Positions 23,491-30,522 of a stretch of 31,440 bases of DNA are shown in pieces. A program made the position numbers and the translations under genes. Source of the stretch: a virus; IMG/VR virus record IMGVR_UViG_3300046007_012561, positions 1 through 31,440 of that record; one strand, written 5' to 3'. The notes under the pieces were generated by a model. That model was given only the letters and a program-made list of their open reading frames with translations. It did no database searches and was not told the origin of the DNA. Positions within the stretch are counted from its first letter, which is position 1. The number at the start of each line of letters is the position of its first letter.

Positions 23491-23919
23491 ATGTTCAACC
23501 AAAACACAACTACCGATACTAAAATTGCTGTTTTAGAGGAACGTTTATCTTCTTACGAACTTTTATTAAAGAAGATAGATGAAGCAATTCAGATTATGGG
23601 TAAAACAAGTCAAAGTATTAGTAAAATGCTTGCTGTTCATGAAGAAAAAATCGAACAGTGTGTTAAATCAGATGATTTGATAGGTGGTCTTATTGGGGAA
23701 CTAAAAGAAGAAAATAAAGAACATCGTTTGCATATTGATAAAAAAATAGAGCATATGGAAGAAAAGATAACAGAAATTGATAAAATAAAGTGGATTACTG
23801 TTGGAAGTGGGGTAGTACTTGCAGTTGTTGCTGCTTCAATATCTACTCTTGCTTCTGGGTGGTGGACTCCTGCTGGAATGGAAACTCACAATAGAATAGT
23901 TAACGAAAAGATAAAATAA
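23491..23919 (+). CDS. coiled-coil protein with one C-terminal membrane segment
   Basis: 142 residues. Residues 10-100 have heptad-like spacing of Leu/Ile in charged sequence (VLEERLSSYELLLKKIDEAI; LHIDKKIEHMEEKITEID), a probable coiled coil. A single hydrophobic segment follows (ITVGSGVVLAVVAASISTLA, about 104-123), then a short WWTPAGMETHN tail. Phage XhlA-type and some holin or spanin partners have this layout, but so do tail chaperone-like proteins; no role can be fixed. It precedes the primase promoter. Confidence 0.65.
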   Translation: MFNQNTTTDTKIAVLEERLSSYELLLKKIDEAIQIMGKTSQSISKMLAVHEEKIEQCVKSDDLIGGLIGELKEENKEHRLHIDKKIEHMEEKITEIDKIKWITVGSGVVLAVVAASISTLASGWWTPAGMETHNRIVNEKIK

Positions 23920-23961
23920 GTAATAACAATCATCCCCCATTGTATAATATGGATACGCGCA

Positions 23962-23989
23962 TTGACAAAACCAAATATTCTGGTATGAT
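23962..23989 (+). promoter_or_regulatory. sigma70-type promoter for primase/nrdA
   Basis: TTGACA (23962-23967), 16-base spacer and TATGAT (23984-23989), preceded by TGG (extended -10). It is the strongest host-type promoter in the window, 23 bases before the primase ATG. A second TATAAT lies at 23943-23948 without a clear -35. Confidence 0.8.
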
Positions 23990-24012
23990 ACATAGACGTT
24001 AAATGTGTTGTC

Positions 24013-24981
24013 ATGGATTTTGTCGATATTAAATATCTCAATTTGATATCCGCTAAATTGTTAAAGTTTAAAAAAATAAAAAATAATCTTTATAATTGCC
24101 GTTGCCCAATTTGTGGAGATTCTAAGAAAAACAAAAATAAAGCAAGAGGTTATTTCTATCAAGTAAAGAATAATACAAATTTTAAATGTCATAATTGTGG
24201 GGCAAATGTATCATTTAATAATTTTTTAAAAGATTTTGATCCATTTACATACAAACAATATCAGCTTGAAAAATTTAAAGAAGGACACACTGGAAAAAAC
24301 TTTACTACAGAAGAACCTAAATTTGAATTTGAGTCTCCAAAATTTAAACCTAAACTAGATTTACCAAAAGCATCAGAAAATGAAATTTCTAAAAATTATC
24401 TAGAAAGTAGGAAATTAAACTCTTATAAATTTTATTACGCAGACAAATTTAAATCGTGGACAAATTCTTTAAAAAAGGTCTTCGATGATACTAGTAAAGA
24501 TGAACCTAGGATTGTTATTCCTTTGTTCTATCAAAATAATCTTGTTGGATTTCAAGGTAGAGCACTTGGTCCAAACAATATTAAATATATTACCGTAATG
24601 CTTAATGATGATGTACCAAAAATCTACGGTCTCGATGAGATTGAAAAAAGTAAAACTGTCTACATCACAGAAGGTCCCTTCGACTCAACTTTCATTCGCA
24701 ACTCAATTGCTCTTTGTGGAGCTGATGGTGATGTTAGTAAGTGGGGTATTAGCGATTGTGTTTGGATCTATGATAACGAACCACGTAACGCAGAAATCCA
24801 CTCAAGAATATCCCGTGCCATTAGTGGTGGACAAAAAGTTGTCATCTGGCCAACATCAATAAAAGAAAAGGATATTAATGATATGATTTTGTCTGGACTT
24901 GATGTTCAATCTGTGATAGAATCAAATACTTACTCTGGATTAGAAGCAAAACTTAAATTTACTACCTGGAAAAAAATATGA
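24013..24981 (+). CDS. 61: DNA primase gp61
   Basis: 322 residues against 342 in T4. A zinc ribbon opens the protein: C31-x2-C34 (CPICGDSKKN) and C59-x2-C62 (CHNCGAN). TOPRIM-type elements follow: VYITEGPFDSTFIRNS with the catalytic Glu, and WIYDNEPRNAE with the DxE. It makes RNA primers with the gp41 helicase. In T4 it lies near gp41 as well, but here it is 9 kb away and joined to nrdA by an ATGA overlap, under its own strong promoter. Confidence 0.92.
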   Translation: MDFVDIKYLNLISAKLLKFKKIKNNLYNCRCPICGDSKKNKNKARGYFYQVKNNTNFKCHNCGANVSFNNFLKDFDPFTYKQYQLEKFKEGHTGKNFTTEEPKFEFESPKFKPKLDLPKASENEISKNYLESRKLNSYKFYYADKFKSWTNSLKKVFDDTSKDEPRIVIPLFYQNNLVGFQGRALGPNNIKYITVMLNDDVPKIYGLDEIEKSKTVYITEGPFDSTFIRNSIALCGADGDVSKWGISDCVWIYDNEPRNAEIHSRISRAISGGQKVVIWPTSIKEKDINDMILSGLDVQSVIESNTYSGLEAKLKFTTWKKI

Positions 24982-27278
24982 GTAACGGAACAAAAGTACA
25001 AAAACGTGATGGAAGAGTTGAATCTCTTGATTTAGATAAAATGCATTTGATGGTCGAAGAAGCATGTAAAAATCTTGCAGGAGTTTCTGCTAGTCAAGTA
25101 GAGATGAAATCTGGTATTCAATTTTATGATGGAATTTCTACTGAAGAAATTCAAGAAATTTTAATTCGTTCCGCCTCAGATTTAATTGATTTGGATCATC
25201 CAAATTATCAATATGTTGCTGCTCGTCTTCTTCTCTTTTCTGTTCGCAAACAACTTTATGGAAAAATAAAGGAACTTCCCAATCTTGAGCAACATATTTA
25301 CAATTGCGTAAATGCAGAAGTTTACGATGGAGACATTTATACCAAATACTCTAAAGAAGAAATTACAAAAGCAGATTCGTATATTGTTCACGAACGGGAT
25401 ATGAACTTTACTTACGCAGGATTGCGTCAAGTCGTTGATAAGTACCTTGTACAAGATAGAAGTAGTGGTGGTGTGTATGAGACTCCACAATTTATGTACA
25501 TGATGATTGCTCTGACTATTTTTGCGGAGTATCCAAAAGAAACACGTCTTTCCTATGTAAAGAGATATTATGACGCAATCTCAAAGCACAAAATCAACAT
25601 CCCAACACCAATCATGGCGGGAGTGCGAACTCCGCTTAGACAATTTGCTAGCTGTGTCCTTGTTGACGTTGATGACACCCTCGATAGTATCTTTAGTAGC
25701 GATATGGCTATTGGCAGATACGTTGCACAGAGGGCGGGAATCGGCATCAACGCTGGTCGAATCCGTGGCATCAACAGCAAAATCCGAGGTGGAGAAGTTC
25801 AACACACGGGTGTTGTACCATTTCTCAAGAAGTTTGAAGCAACTGTCAGATGTTGCACGCAAAATGGCATACGAGGTGGATCCGCGACAGTCCACTTCCC
25901 AATCTGGCACCAAGAAATAGAAGATATCCTAGTTCTTAAGAATAACAAAGGTACGGAGGATAATCGTGTTCGCAAACTTGATTACAGCATTCAAATCAGC
26001 AAACTCTTCTATGAGAGGTTCATTCAGGACGGTGAAATCACGCTTTTCTCCCCGCATGATGTACCTGGACTTTATGATTCTTTCGGAACAGACAAGTTTG
26101 ACGATTTATACGTTGAATATGAGAATAATTCGTCCATTCCGTCGAAAACTATTAAGGCACAGGAACTCATTCTTAGTCTCCTTAAAGAACGCGCTGAAAC
26201 GGGTCGTATCTACATTATGAATATTGACCATTGCAACTCTCACTCTTCCTTTAAAGATAAAATTGAGATGAGCAATCTGTGCCAAGAAATTACTCTTCCA
26301 ACGTATCCAATTCAGCACATTGACGACGAGCATGGGGAAATTGCACTTTGTATTCTTTCCGCAATTAATGTCGGTAAAGTTAAGTCTGATGAGGAACTGG
26401 AAGAACTTTGTGACCTCTCAGTTCGTGGTTTAGACGAATTGGTTGACTATCAAAAATACCCCGTAAAGGCGGCAGAAATCGCCACCAAGGCGCGTCGTTC
26501 TCTTGGTATAGGGTTTATTGGTCTTGCACACTATTTGGCAAAACTTGGATTTAATTATGGTGAACAAGAAGCATGGGATGCTGTTCATGGACTTGCGGAA
26601 TCTTTCCAATATTATCTACTGAAAGCATCTAATCAACTTGCTAAAGAAAAGGGTCATTGTGAATACTTTGGACGCACTAAATATGCTGATGGAATTCTTC
26701 CAATTGATACTTATAAAAAAGATGTAGATGAAATTTCTTCTATTCCGTTAGAACATGATTGGGAAACTCTTAGAGCATCTATCTTGGAATATGGTCTCAG
26801 GCACTCAACACTGTCCGCACAGATGCCATCGGAGAGCAGTTCCGTTGTGTCAAATGCAACTAATGGAATTGAACCACCTAGAGATTACTTGTCCGTTAAG
26901 AAATCAAAAAAAGGTCCGCTCAAGCAAATTGTTCCTCAATATCATTCTCTCAAGAACAACTATACTCTTCTTTGGGAAATGCCTAGTAATACTGGTTATA
27001 TTAATATTGTTGCTGTGATGCAAAAGTTTTTTGACCAAGCAATTTCTGGTAACTGGTCTTATAATCCAGAAAATTATGATAATAATGAAGTTCCTACGTC
27101 GGTTATGGCAAATGACTTTTTGACTACGTATAAGTACGGGTGGAAAACTTCTTATTACCAAAACACTTATGATATTAAGACTGATGAGGTAGTAGAAGAA
27201 CCAAAACAAGACCTGCAATCACTCCTTCAAGAACTTTCTGGTGCCGAAGAGGAAGATTGCGAAAGTTGTAAAATTTGA
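24978..27278 (+). CDS. nrdA: ribonucleotide reductase class Ia, large subunit NrdA
   Basis: 766 residues. N-terminal ATP-cone (TKVQKRDGRVESLDLDKMH); active-site C226 (SCVLVD); N433-C435-E437 (NLCQE); radical-transfer tyrosine pair Y726-Y727 (SYYQNT); C-terminal redox pair C761/C764 (DCESCKI). All essential residues are present, so the enzyme should be active, reducing ribonucleotides to supply dNTPs for the phage replisome. ATGA overlap with primase. The stop codon TGA lies inside the TTGACA box of the nrdB promoter. Confidence 0.97.
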   Translation: MSNGTKVQKRDGRVESLDLDKMHLMVEEACKNLAGVSASQVEMKSGIQFYDGISTEEIQEILIRSASDLIDLDHPNYQYVAARLLLFSVRKQLYGKIKELPNLEQHIYNCVNAEVYDGDIYTKYSKEEITKADSYIVHERDMNFTYAGLRQVVDKYLVQDRSSGGVYETPQFMYMMIALTIFAEYPKETRLSYVKRYYDAISKHKINIPTPIMAGVRTPLRQFASCVLVDVDDTLDSIFSSDMAIGRYVAQRAGIGINAGRIRGINSKIRGGEVQHTGVVPFLKKFEATVRCCTQNGIRGGSATVHFPIWHQEIEDILVLKNNKGTEDNRVRKLDYSIQISKLFYERFIQDGEITLFSPHDVPGLYDSFGTDKFDDLYVEYENNSSIPSKTIKAQELILSLLKERAETGRIYIMNIDHCNSHSSFKDKIEMSNLCQEITLPTYPIQHIDDEHGEIALCILSAINVGKVKSDEELEELCDLSVRGLDELVDYQKYPVKAAEIATKARRSLGIGFIGLAHYLAKLGFNYGEQEAWDAVHGLAESFQYYLLKASNQLAKEKGHCEYFGRTKYADGILPIDTYKKDVDEISSIPLEHDWETLRASILEYGLRHSTLSAQMPSESSSVVSNATNGIEPPRDYLSVKKSKKGPLKQIVPQYHSLKNNYTLLWEMPSNTGYINIVAVMQKFFDQAISGNWSYNPENYDNNEVPTSVMANDFLTTYKYGWKTSYYQNTYDIKTDEVVEEPKQDLQSLLQELSGAEEEDCESCKI

Positions 27279-27303
27279 CAAATTCATAAACCTAGATTAT
27301 GAT
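27275..27303 (+). promoter_or_regulatory. sigma70-type promoter for nrdB
   Basis: TTGACA (27275-27280), 17-base spacer, TATGAT (27298-27303). The -35 box contains the nrdA stop codon. Transcription would start near 27310, giving an untranslated leader of about 60 bases. Confidence 0.8.
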
Positions 27304-27334
27304 GAAACTCAAATATTCTGGAGAGTTAAATAGA

Positions 27335-27388
27335 ATGTGTGAGTTAATTTCAGTAGAGGAGAGAAAGTGTGAATCCTGTGCAGTTTAA
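27335..27388 (+). CDS. possible 17-residue Cys-rich leader peptide before nrdB
   Basis: ATG at 27335 with GGAGAG about 9-10 bases upstream; the peptide reads MCELISVEERKCESCAV and stops at 27386-27388, 20 bases inside nrdB in another frame. It holds three Cys in 17 residues, and its CESC tail resembles the NrdA end DCESCKI. The nrdB ribosome binding site and start lie within it. It could be a coupling or leader peptide, or simple chance. Confidence 0.3.
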   Translation: MCELISVEERKCESCAV

Positions 27389-28559
27389 AATTTCTTCCAC
27401 AGAAGAACCACAAACAAATATTAAAGGTATGACTGTTTTTAATACTGATCAAGTGAATACCAAAAAACAACCAATGTTTTTTGGTAAACCTTTAGGAGTT
27501 CAGAGATATGATTCATACAAATATCCAATATTTGATAAACTAACCACTCAGCAACTAGGATACTTCTGGAGACCCGAAGAGGTGTCTCTCCAGAAGGATC
27601 GTGGAGATTATCAAACACTTCGTCCAGAGCAAAAGCACATCTATACTTCTAATTTAAAGTATCAGATTATGCTCGACTCCATTCAGGGTCGTGGTCCTGG
27701 TATGGCGTTTATTCCATATTGCTCTCTACCAGAACTAGAGGCATGTATGGAAGTATGGGGATTCATGGAGATGATCCATTCACGTTCATACACATATATT
27801 ATTAAAAATGTGTATTCTGATCCAAGTGAGGTGTTTGATAAAATTGTGACCGATGAGCGTATTCTGGAGCGTGCTAAAAGCGTTACAGAGTCTTATGATG
27901 ACTTCATTCAATCATCACAACAGTATGCTGTATCCGACACTTGGATGCATAATCTTGAAGGAGTATCATACGCAAAGGAAACACTCAATGATGTTAAACG
28001 AAAATTGTACAGAGCAATCGCAAACGTTAATATTCTTGAAGGTATTCGCTTCTACGTTAGTTTTGCTTGTAGTTTCGCCTTTGGCGAACTTAAGCTTATG
28101 GAAGGATCCGCTAAAATCATTAGTCTCATCGCAAGAGACGAAAATCAACACCTAGCCATTACTCAGAATATTCTGAATAAGTGGCGTGATGGTGATGATC
28201 CAGAAATGAAACAGATTATGAAAGAAGAGGAGGAATGGACATATGCAATGTTTGATCGTGCTGTAAATGAAGAAAAGAAATGGGCGGATTATCTGTTCAA
28301 AGATGGAAGCATGATTGGACTAAATGACAAACTTCTCCAACAATATGTTGAATGGATTGCAAATCGTAGGATTAAGGCAATCGGTCTTAAACCACAATAT
28401 GATATTGCAGCAAATAATAATCCTCTTCCTTGGACCCAGCACTGGATTAATTCTAAATCAGTCCAAATCGCACCCCAGGAGACGGAAATTACTTCGTATC
28501 TGATTGGTGGTATTAAACAAGATATGAAAAAGGATGAGTTTTCTGGTTTTAAACTTTGA
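27369..28559 (+). CDS. nrdB: ribonucleotide reductase class Ia, small subunit NrdB
   Basis: 396 residues from GTG 27369. The start is supported by GAGGAG 7 bases upstream; the T4-like start would be ATG 27429 (MTVFNTDQV), which has no well-placed site, so a 20-residue N-terminal extension is likely. Diiron ligands and radical tyrosine are visible: E134-x2-H137 and Y141 (MEMIHSRSYTYI), then EGIRFYVSFACSF and IARDENQHLAI. It houses the tyrosyl radical used by NrdA. Own sigma70 promoter inside the nrdA end. Confidence 0.95.
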   Translation: MNPVQFKISSTEEPQTNIKGMTVFNTDQVNTKKQPMFFGKPLGVQRYDSYKYPIFDKLTTQQLGYFWRPEEVSLQKDRGDYQTLRPEQKHIYTSNLKYQIMLDSIQGRGPGMAFIPYCSLPELEACMEVWGFMEMIHSRSYTYIIKNVYSDPSEVFDKIVTDERILERAKSVTESYDDFIQSSQQYAVSDTWMHNLEGVSYAKETLNDVKRKLYRAIANVNILEGIRFYVSFACSFAFGELKLMEGSAKIISLIARDENQHLAITQNILNKWRDGDDPEMKQIMKEEEEWTYAMFDRAVNEEKKWADYLFKDGSMIGLNDKLLQQYVEWIANRRIKAIGLKPQYDIAANNNPLPWTQHWINSKSVQIAPQETEITSYLIGGIKQDMKKDEFSGFKL

Positions 28560-28572
28560 CTTATTCATTATT

Positions 28573-28722
28573 ATGACTCCAAAAATACTTTTGCAGGATT
28601 CCAATTATGATGAATGGTGCGAGCAGGAAATCCTGAACGCATATAAAGAAGCAGCGGAATGTGATGAATATTTGTTTGGAGATTATGATTATTGTAAAGA
28701 GTGGATTAATATAATTGATTAA
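28573..28722 (+). CDS. small acidic protein after nrdB
   Basis: 49 residues from ATG 28573 (MTPKILLQDSNYDEWCEQEI), 13 bases after the nrdB stop. Very acidic and rich in Tyr and Cys (ECDEYLFGDYDYCKEW). An in-frame start at 28534 would overlap nrdB and is less likely. A terminator follows directly, so it ends the nrdB transcript. Function unknown. Confidence 0.6.
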   Translation: MTPKILLQDSNYDEWCEQEILNAYKEAAECDEYLFGDYDYCKEWINIID

Positions 28723-28734
28723 AATATTATAGAT

Positions 28735-28759
28735 ATGGGAGAGTAATCTCCCATTTTTT
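28735..28759 (+). terminator. Rho-independent terminator with GTAA tetraloop
   Basis: ATGGGAGA (28735-28742) pairs perfectly with TCTCCCAT (28747-28754) around GTAA (GNRA type), then T. The next ATG follows at 28760. Confidence 0.9.
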
Positions 28760-28921
28760 ATGCCTAAAAATCAACTTAATAAGGACGAACTTAAAGTTCG
28801 GGTATTAAAATTAAAAGACAAACTTTATAAAGACCATATTCGTCCAGAAATGGATATGAAAGGACTTGCTCATAAATATCTGAACGAAGTTCTTGATATA
28901 ATTGATGAGTACAGATATTGA
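28760..28921 (+). CDS. 53-residue conserved small protein
   Basis: Starts directly after the terminator T run: MPKNQLNKDELKVRVLKLKD, then HIRPEMDMKGLAHKYLNEVL, ending DIIDEYRY. Helical and charged. A small protein of this type with the ELKVRVLKLKD start is common in cyanomyoviruses; function unknown. It has no ribosome binding site apart from the T-rich leader. It overlaps the next ORF by 17 bases. Confidence 0.7.
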   Translation: MPKNQLNKDELKVRVLKLKDKLYKDHIRPEMDMKGLAHKYLNEVLDIIDEYRY

Positions 28922-29348
28922 CTATGAAAATCCATGGAGTTATAATGGAAATCCTTTTACTAGTGCTGATATAGGAGACTACTTTGGTTTTGTTTATTTA
29001 ATAGAAAATAAACAAAACGGTAGAAAATACATAGGAAGAAAGTACCTCTGGCAGTTTAGAACACCAAAAGGTAAAAAACGCAAAGTAAAATCAGAGTCCA
29101 ATTGGAAGGAATACTATGGGTCTTGTCCGGAACTTAAAGAAGACATTGCTAAATTTGGCAGAGAAAATTTTAGTCGAACTATCTTATCATTACATAAAAC
29201 AAAGGGCAAAACAAACTTTGAGGAGACCAGACGACTCTTCACCAATAATGTCCTCACCGAATCCCTTGACTGCGGAGAACCAGCGTTCTACAATAGCAAC
29301 ATCCTCAATAGGTACTTCCGAAAAGATTATTATGGAAACAACGACTGA
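28905..29348 (+). CDS. GIY-YIG-like endonuclease
   Basis: 147 residues from ATG 28905. GFVYLIENKQNGRKYIGRK is a GIY-YIG-type core (G-F-V-Y then Y-I-G), followed by the conserved R region, SNWKEYYGSCPELKEDIAKFG as typical of phage GIY-YIG proteins, and EETRRLF as the possible catalytic Glu. T4 Seg-type homing endonucleases and repair or recombination nucleases share this fold; no DNA-binding tail is visible after residue 140, so homing is uncertain. It overlaps the preceding ORF by 17 bases and the next by 17 bases. Confidence 0.7.
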   Translation: MSTDIDYENPWSYNGNPFTSADIGDYFGFVYLIENKQNGRKYIGRKYLWQFRTPKGKKRKVKSESNWKEYYGSCPELKEDIAKFGRENFSRTILSLHKTKGKTNFEETRRLFTNNVLTESLDCGEPAFYNSNILNRYFRKDYYGNND

Positions 29349-29505
29349 AGATATTGTGGCGCACGTAAGAACTTGGTCTCTTGATCGTGCAGCAGATATG
29401 AATATCAATAAAGAAGATGCTCGTGCTATTCTTGCGGAGTTTTATGAATGGATTGAACCTGAAGGAGATGAACTTGAGATTGTTTCCCTGGAACCTGAAT
29501 CTTGA
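29332..29505 (+). CDS. small acidic conserved protein
   Basis: 57 residues from ATG 29332 inside the end of the GIY-YIG-like gene: METTTEDIVAHVRTWSLDRA, then EDARAILAEFYEWIEPEGDE. Acidic helical protein. A longer in-frame start at 29116 reads through the nuclease gene without homology and is unlikely. Its TGA stop lies inside the TTGACA of the next promoter. Function unknown. Confidence 0.65.
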   Translation: METTTEDIVAHVRTWSLDRAADMNINKEDARAILAEFYEWIEPEGDELEIVSLEPES

Positions 29506-29530
29506 CAAATCCTAAATATTAACTTATTAT
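29502..29530 (+). promoter_or_regulatory. sigma70-type promoter upstream of RlpA-like gene
   Basis: TTGACA (29502-29507), 17-base spacer, TATTAT (29525-29530). The predicted start near 29537 gives a leader of about 120 bases that contains a weak hairpin and overlapping hairpins. Confidence 0.75.
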
Positions 29531-29537
29531 GTAAAAT

Positions 29538-29560
29538 CCCTGTTATGAGTAGGGTTTTTT
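29538..29560 (+). terminator. weak terminator or attenuator-like hairpin
   Basis: CCCT (29538-29541) and AGGG (29551-29554), then a T run to 29560. The stem is only 4 bp. It lies just behind the predicted promoter start, so it would be in the new transcript too. Confidence 0.35.
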
Positions 29561-29592
29561 GTTATGAGATTTTGAGTGCGATTTAGAGCCGT

Positions 29593-29622
29593 GGGTGCTG
29601 CCCCTGAGAAGGGGAACTTCTC
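29593..29622 (+). promoter_or_regulatory. overlapping alternative hairpins in the RlpA-like leader
   Basis: CCCCT-GAGA-AGGGG (29601-29614, GNRA loop) and GAGAAG-GGGAA-CTTCTC (29606-29622) share bases and cannot form together. GGG-TGCTG-CCC (29593-29603) competes with the first as well. This may be an RNA switch or only GC-rich structure. Confidence 0.35.
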
Positions 29623-29658
29623 CTTTACCTATACGGATGTAGAGTTCTATTAAAATTA

Positions 29659-30021
29659 ATGCTTTTTAAAACACTTTCAATTCTTGCTATTGCTACTGTA
29701 GGATTGGCACCCCTTCAAGCAAAAGCAGCGAGCGGATGTTCCCTCGCATCACATTATGGAATCGGTGATGGATATCACGGGCAGACAACTGCCAATGGCG
29801 AACGGTATAATGCTTACGGAAAATCAGTAGCACATCGTTGGCTTCCATTTGGAACAAAACTAAGAATTACAAATCAATCTAATGGAAGATCGGTAATTGT
29901 GCGTGTAAATGATCGCGGTCCTTATATCGCGGGTAGAGACCTTGACCTTTCTTATGGTGCATTCTCTACTATTGCTTCACCAAGTCAAGGTGTTGCTACA
30001 ATTTGCTACTCGCGGGTATGA
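29659..30021 (+). CDS. secreted RlpA-like double-psi beta-barrel protein
   Basis: 120 residues. Signal peptide about residues 1-23 (MLFKTLSILAIATVGLAPLQAKA) with an AxA-type cleavage site and no lipobox Cys. The mature part is an RlpA/DPBB domain: SHYGIGDGYHGQTTANGERYNA, LPFGTKLRITNQSNGRSVIVRVNDRGPY and GRDLDLSYGAF. The YG-(x)n-G-x-x-TANGE, H-R-x-LPFGT and VNDRGPY motifs are complete. RlpA family members cut denuded peptidoglycan or act in the cell envelope, so this could assist lysis or alter the host wall. Own sigma70 promoter; late-type box only after it. Confidence 0.88.
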   Translation: MLFKTLSILAIATVGLAPLQAKAASGCSLASHYGIGDGYHGQTTANGERYNAYGKSVAHRWLPFGTKLRITNQSNGRSVIVRVNDRGPYIAGRDLDLSYGAFSTIASPSQGVATICYSRV

Positions 30022-30038
30022 TTGGATGAAAACTAAAT

Positions 30039-30046
30039 AATAAATA
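30039..30046 (+). promoter_or_regulatory. late promoter variant AATAAATA
   Basis: One mismatch to TATAAATA, 30 bases before ATG 30077; CTAAATAA just upstream is a second weak form. The box runs into the 5' arm of the terminator at 30046-30076. Confidence 0.5.
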
Positions 30047-30076
30047 GAGGAGAGCGGTTGCTACTCCTCTTTTTTT
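30046..30076 (+). terminator. Rho-independent terminator between RlpA-like gene and next ORF
   Basis: AGAGGAG (30046-30052) pairs with CTCCTCT (30064-30070), 11-base loop, T run to 30076, and ATG follows at 30077. Confidence 0.85.
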
Positions 30077-30481
30077 ATGTTTAATTTTAACTTCGGTAAA
30101 AAGAAACCAGATAAGAAGCAGATAATCCTTATAAGCGTCATACTCAGTGGTATCGTAGCGACCCTCTCCCAATGCTCAGGAGTCCCTTCAGAGCGTCTCT
30201 GGGACCTTCTAGACGAGGTTCAGAGGTCTCTGTTCCCACAGACCATAATCAACGATGTGCTTCTTCAAGACCCTTCTGTTGTAAAGAGAAGAGTTGAAAG
30301 AGATGTAGATAAAGCAATCAGAGAATATGAACGCTTGACAAGAGACTCAGAACCACCTAGAGTACCTTTGCCCAGGTTGATAGAGAAAGATCTAGATACT
30401 TCTAAGTGTTATACTAAAGAATGTAAGTCTTTAGGTGGAGAAATGAGACTTTGTGCTCCTTGGAAAGAAGACTGTATCTAA
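30077..30481 (+). CDS. membrane-anchored Cys-rich protein
   Basis: 134 residues. Basic N-terminus (KKKPDKKQ) then one hydrophobic segment IILISVILSGIVATLSQC (15-32), giving an N-in anchor; C32 could be a lipobox-like Cys only weakly (LSQCSG). The following part is charged and helical (RVERDVDKAIREYERLTRD), and the end holds four Cys (CYTKECKSLGG...LCAPWKEDC). Such a layout is seen in spanin-like lysis proteins and in conserved cyanophage membrane proteins; role undetermined. It lies just after the RlpA-like gene. Confidence 0.7.
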   Translation: MFNFNFGKKKPDKKQIILISVILSGIVATLSQCSGVPSERLWDLLDEVQRSLFPQTIINDVLLQDPSVVKRRVERDVDKAIREYERLTRDSEPPRVPLPRLIEKDLDTSKCYTKECKSLGGEMRLCAPWKEDCI

Positions 30482-30485
30482 AATG

Positions 30486-30493
30486 TATAAATA
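30486..30493 (+). promoter_or_regulatory. T4-type late promoter TATAAATA
   Basis: Exact box 29 bases before ATG 30523, just after the preceding stop. Confidence 0.75.
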
Positions 30494-30522
30494 ACTCATC
30501 CTTATTTTTATTAAAGGTTATT

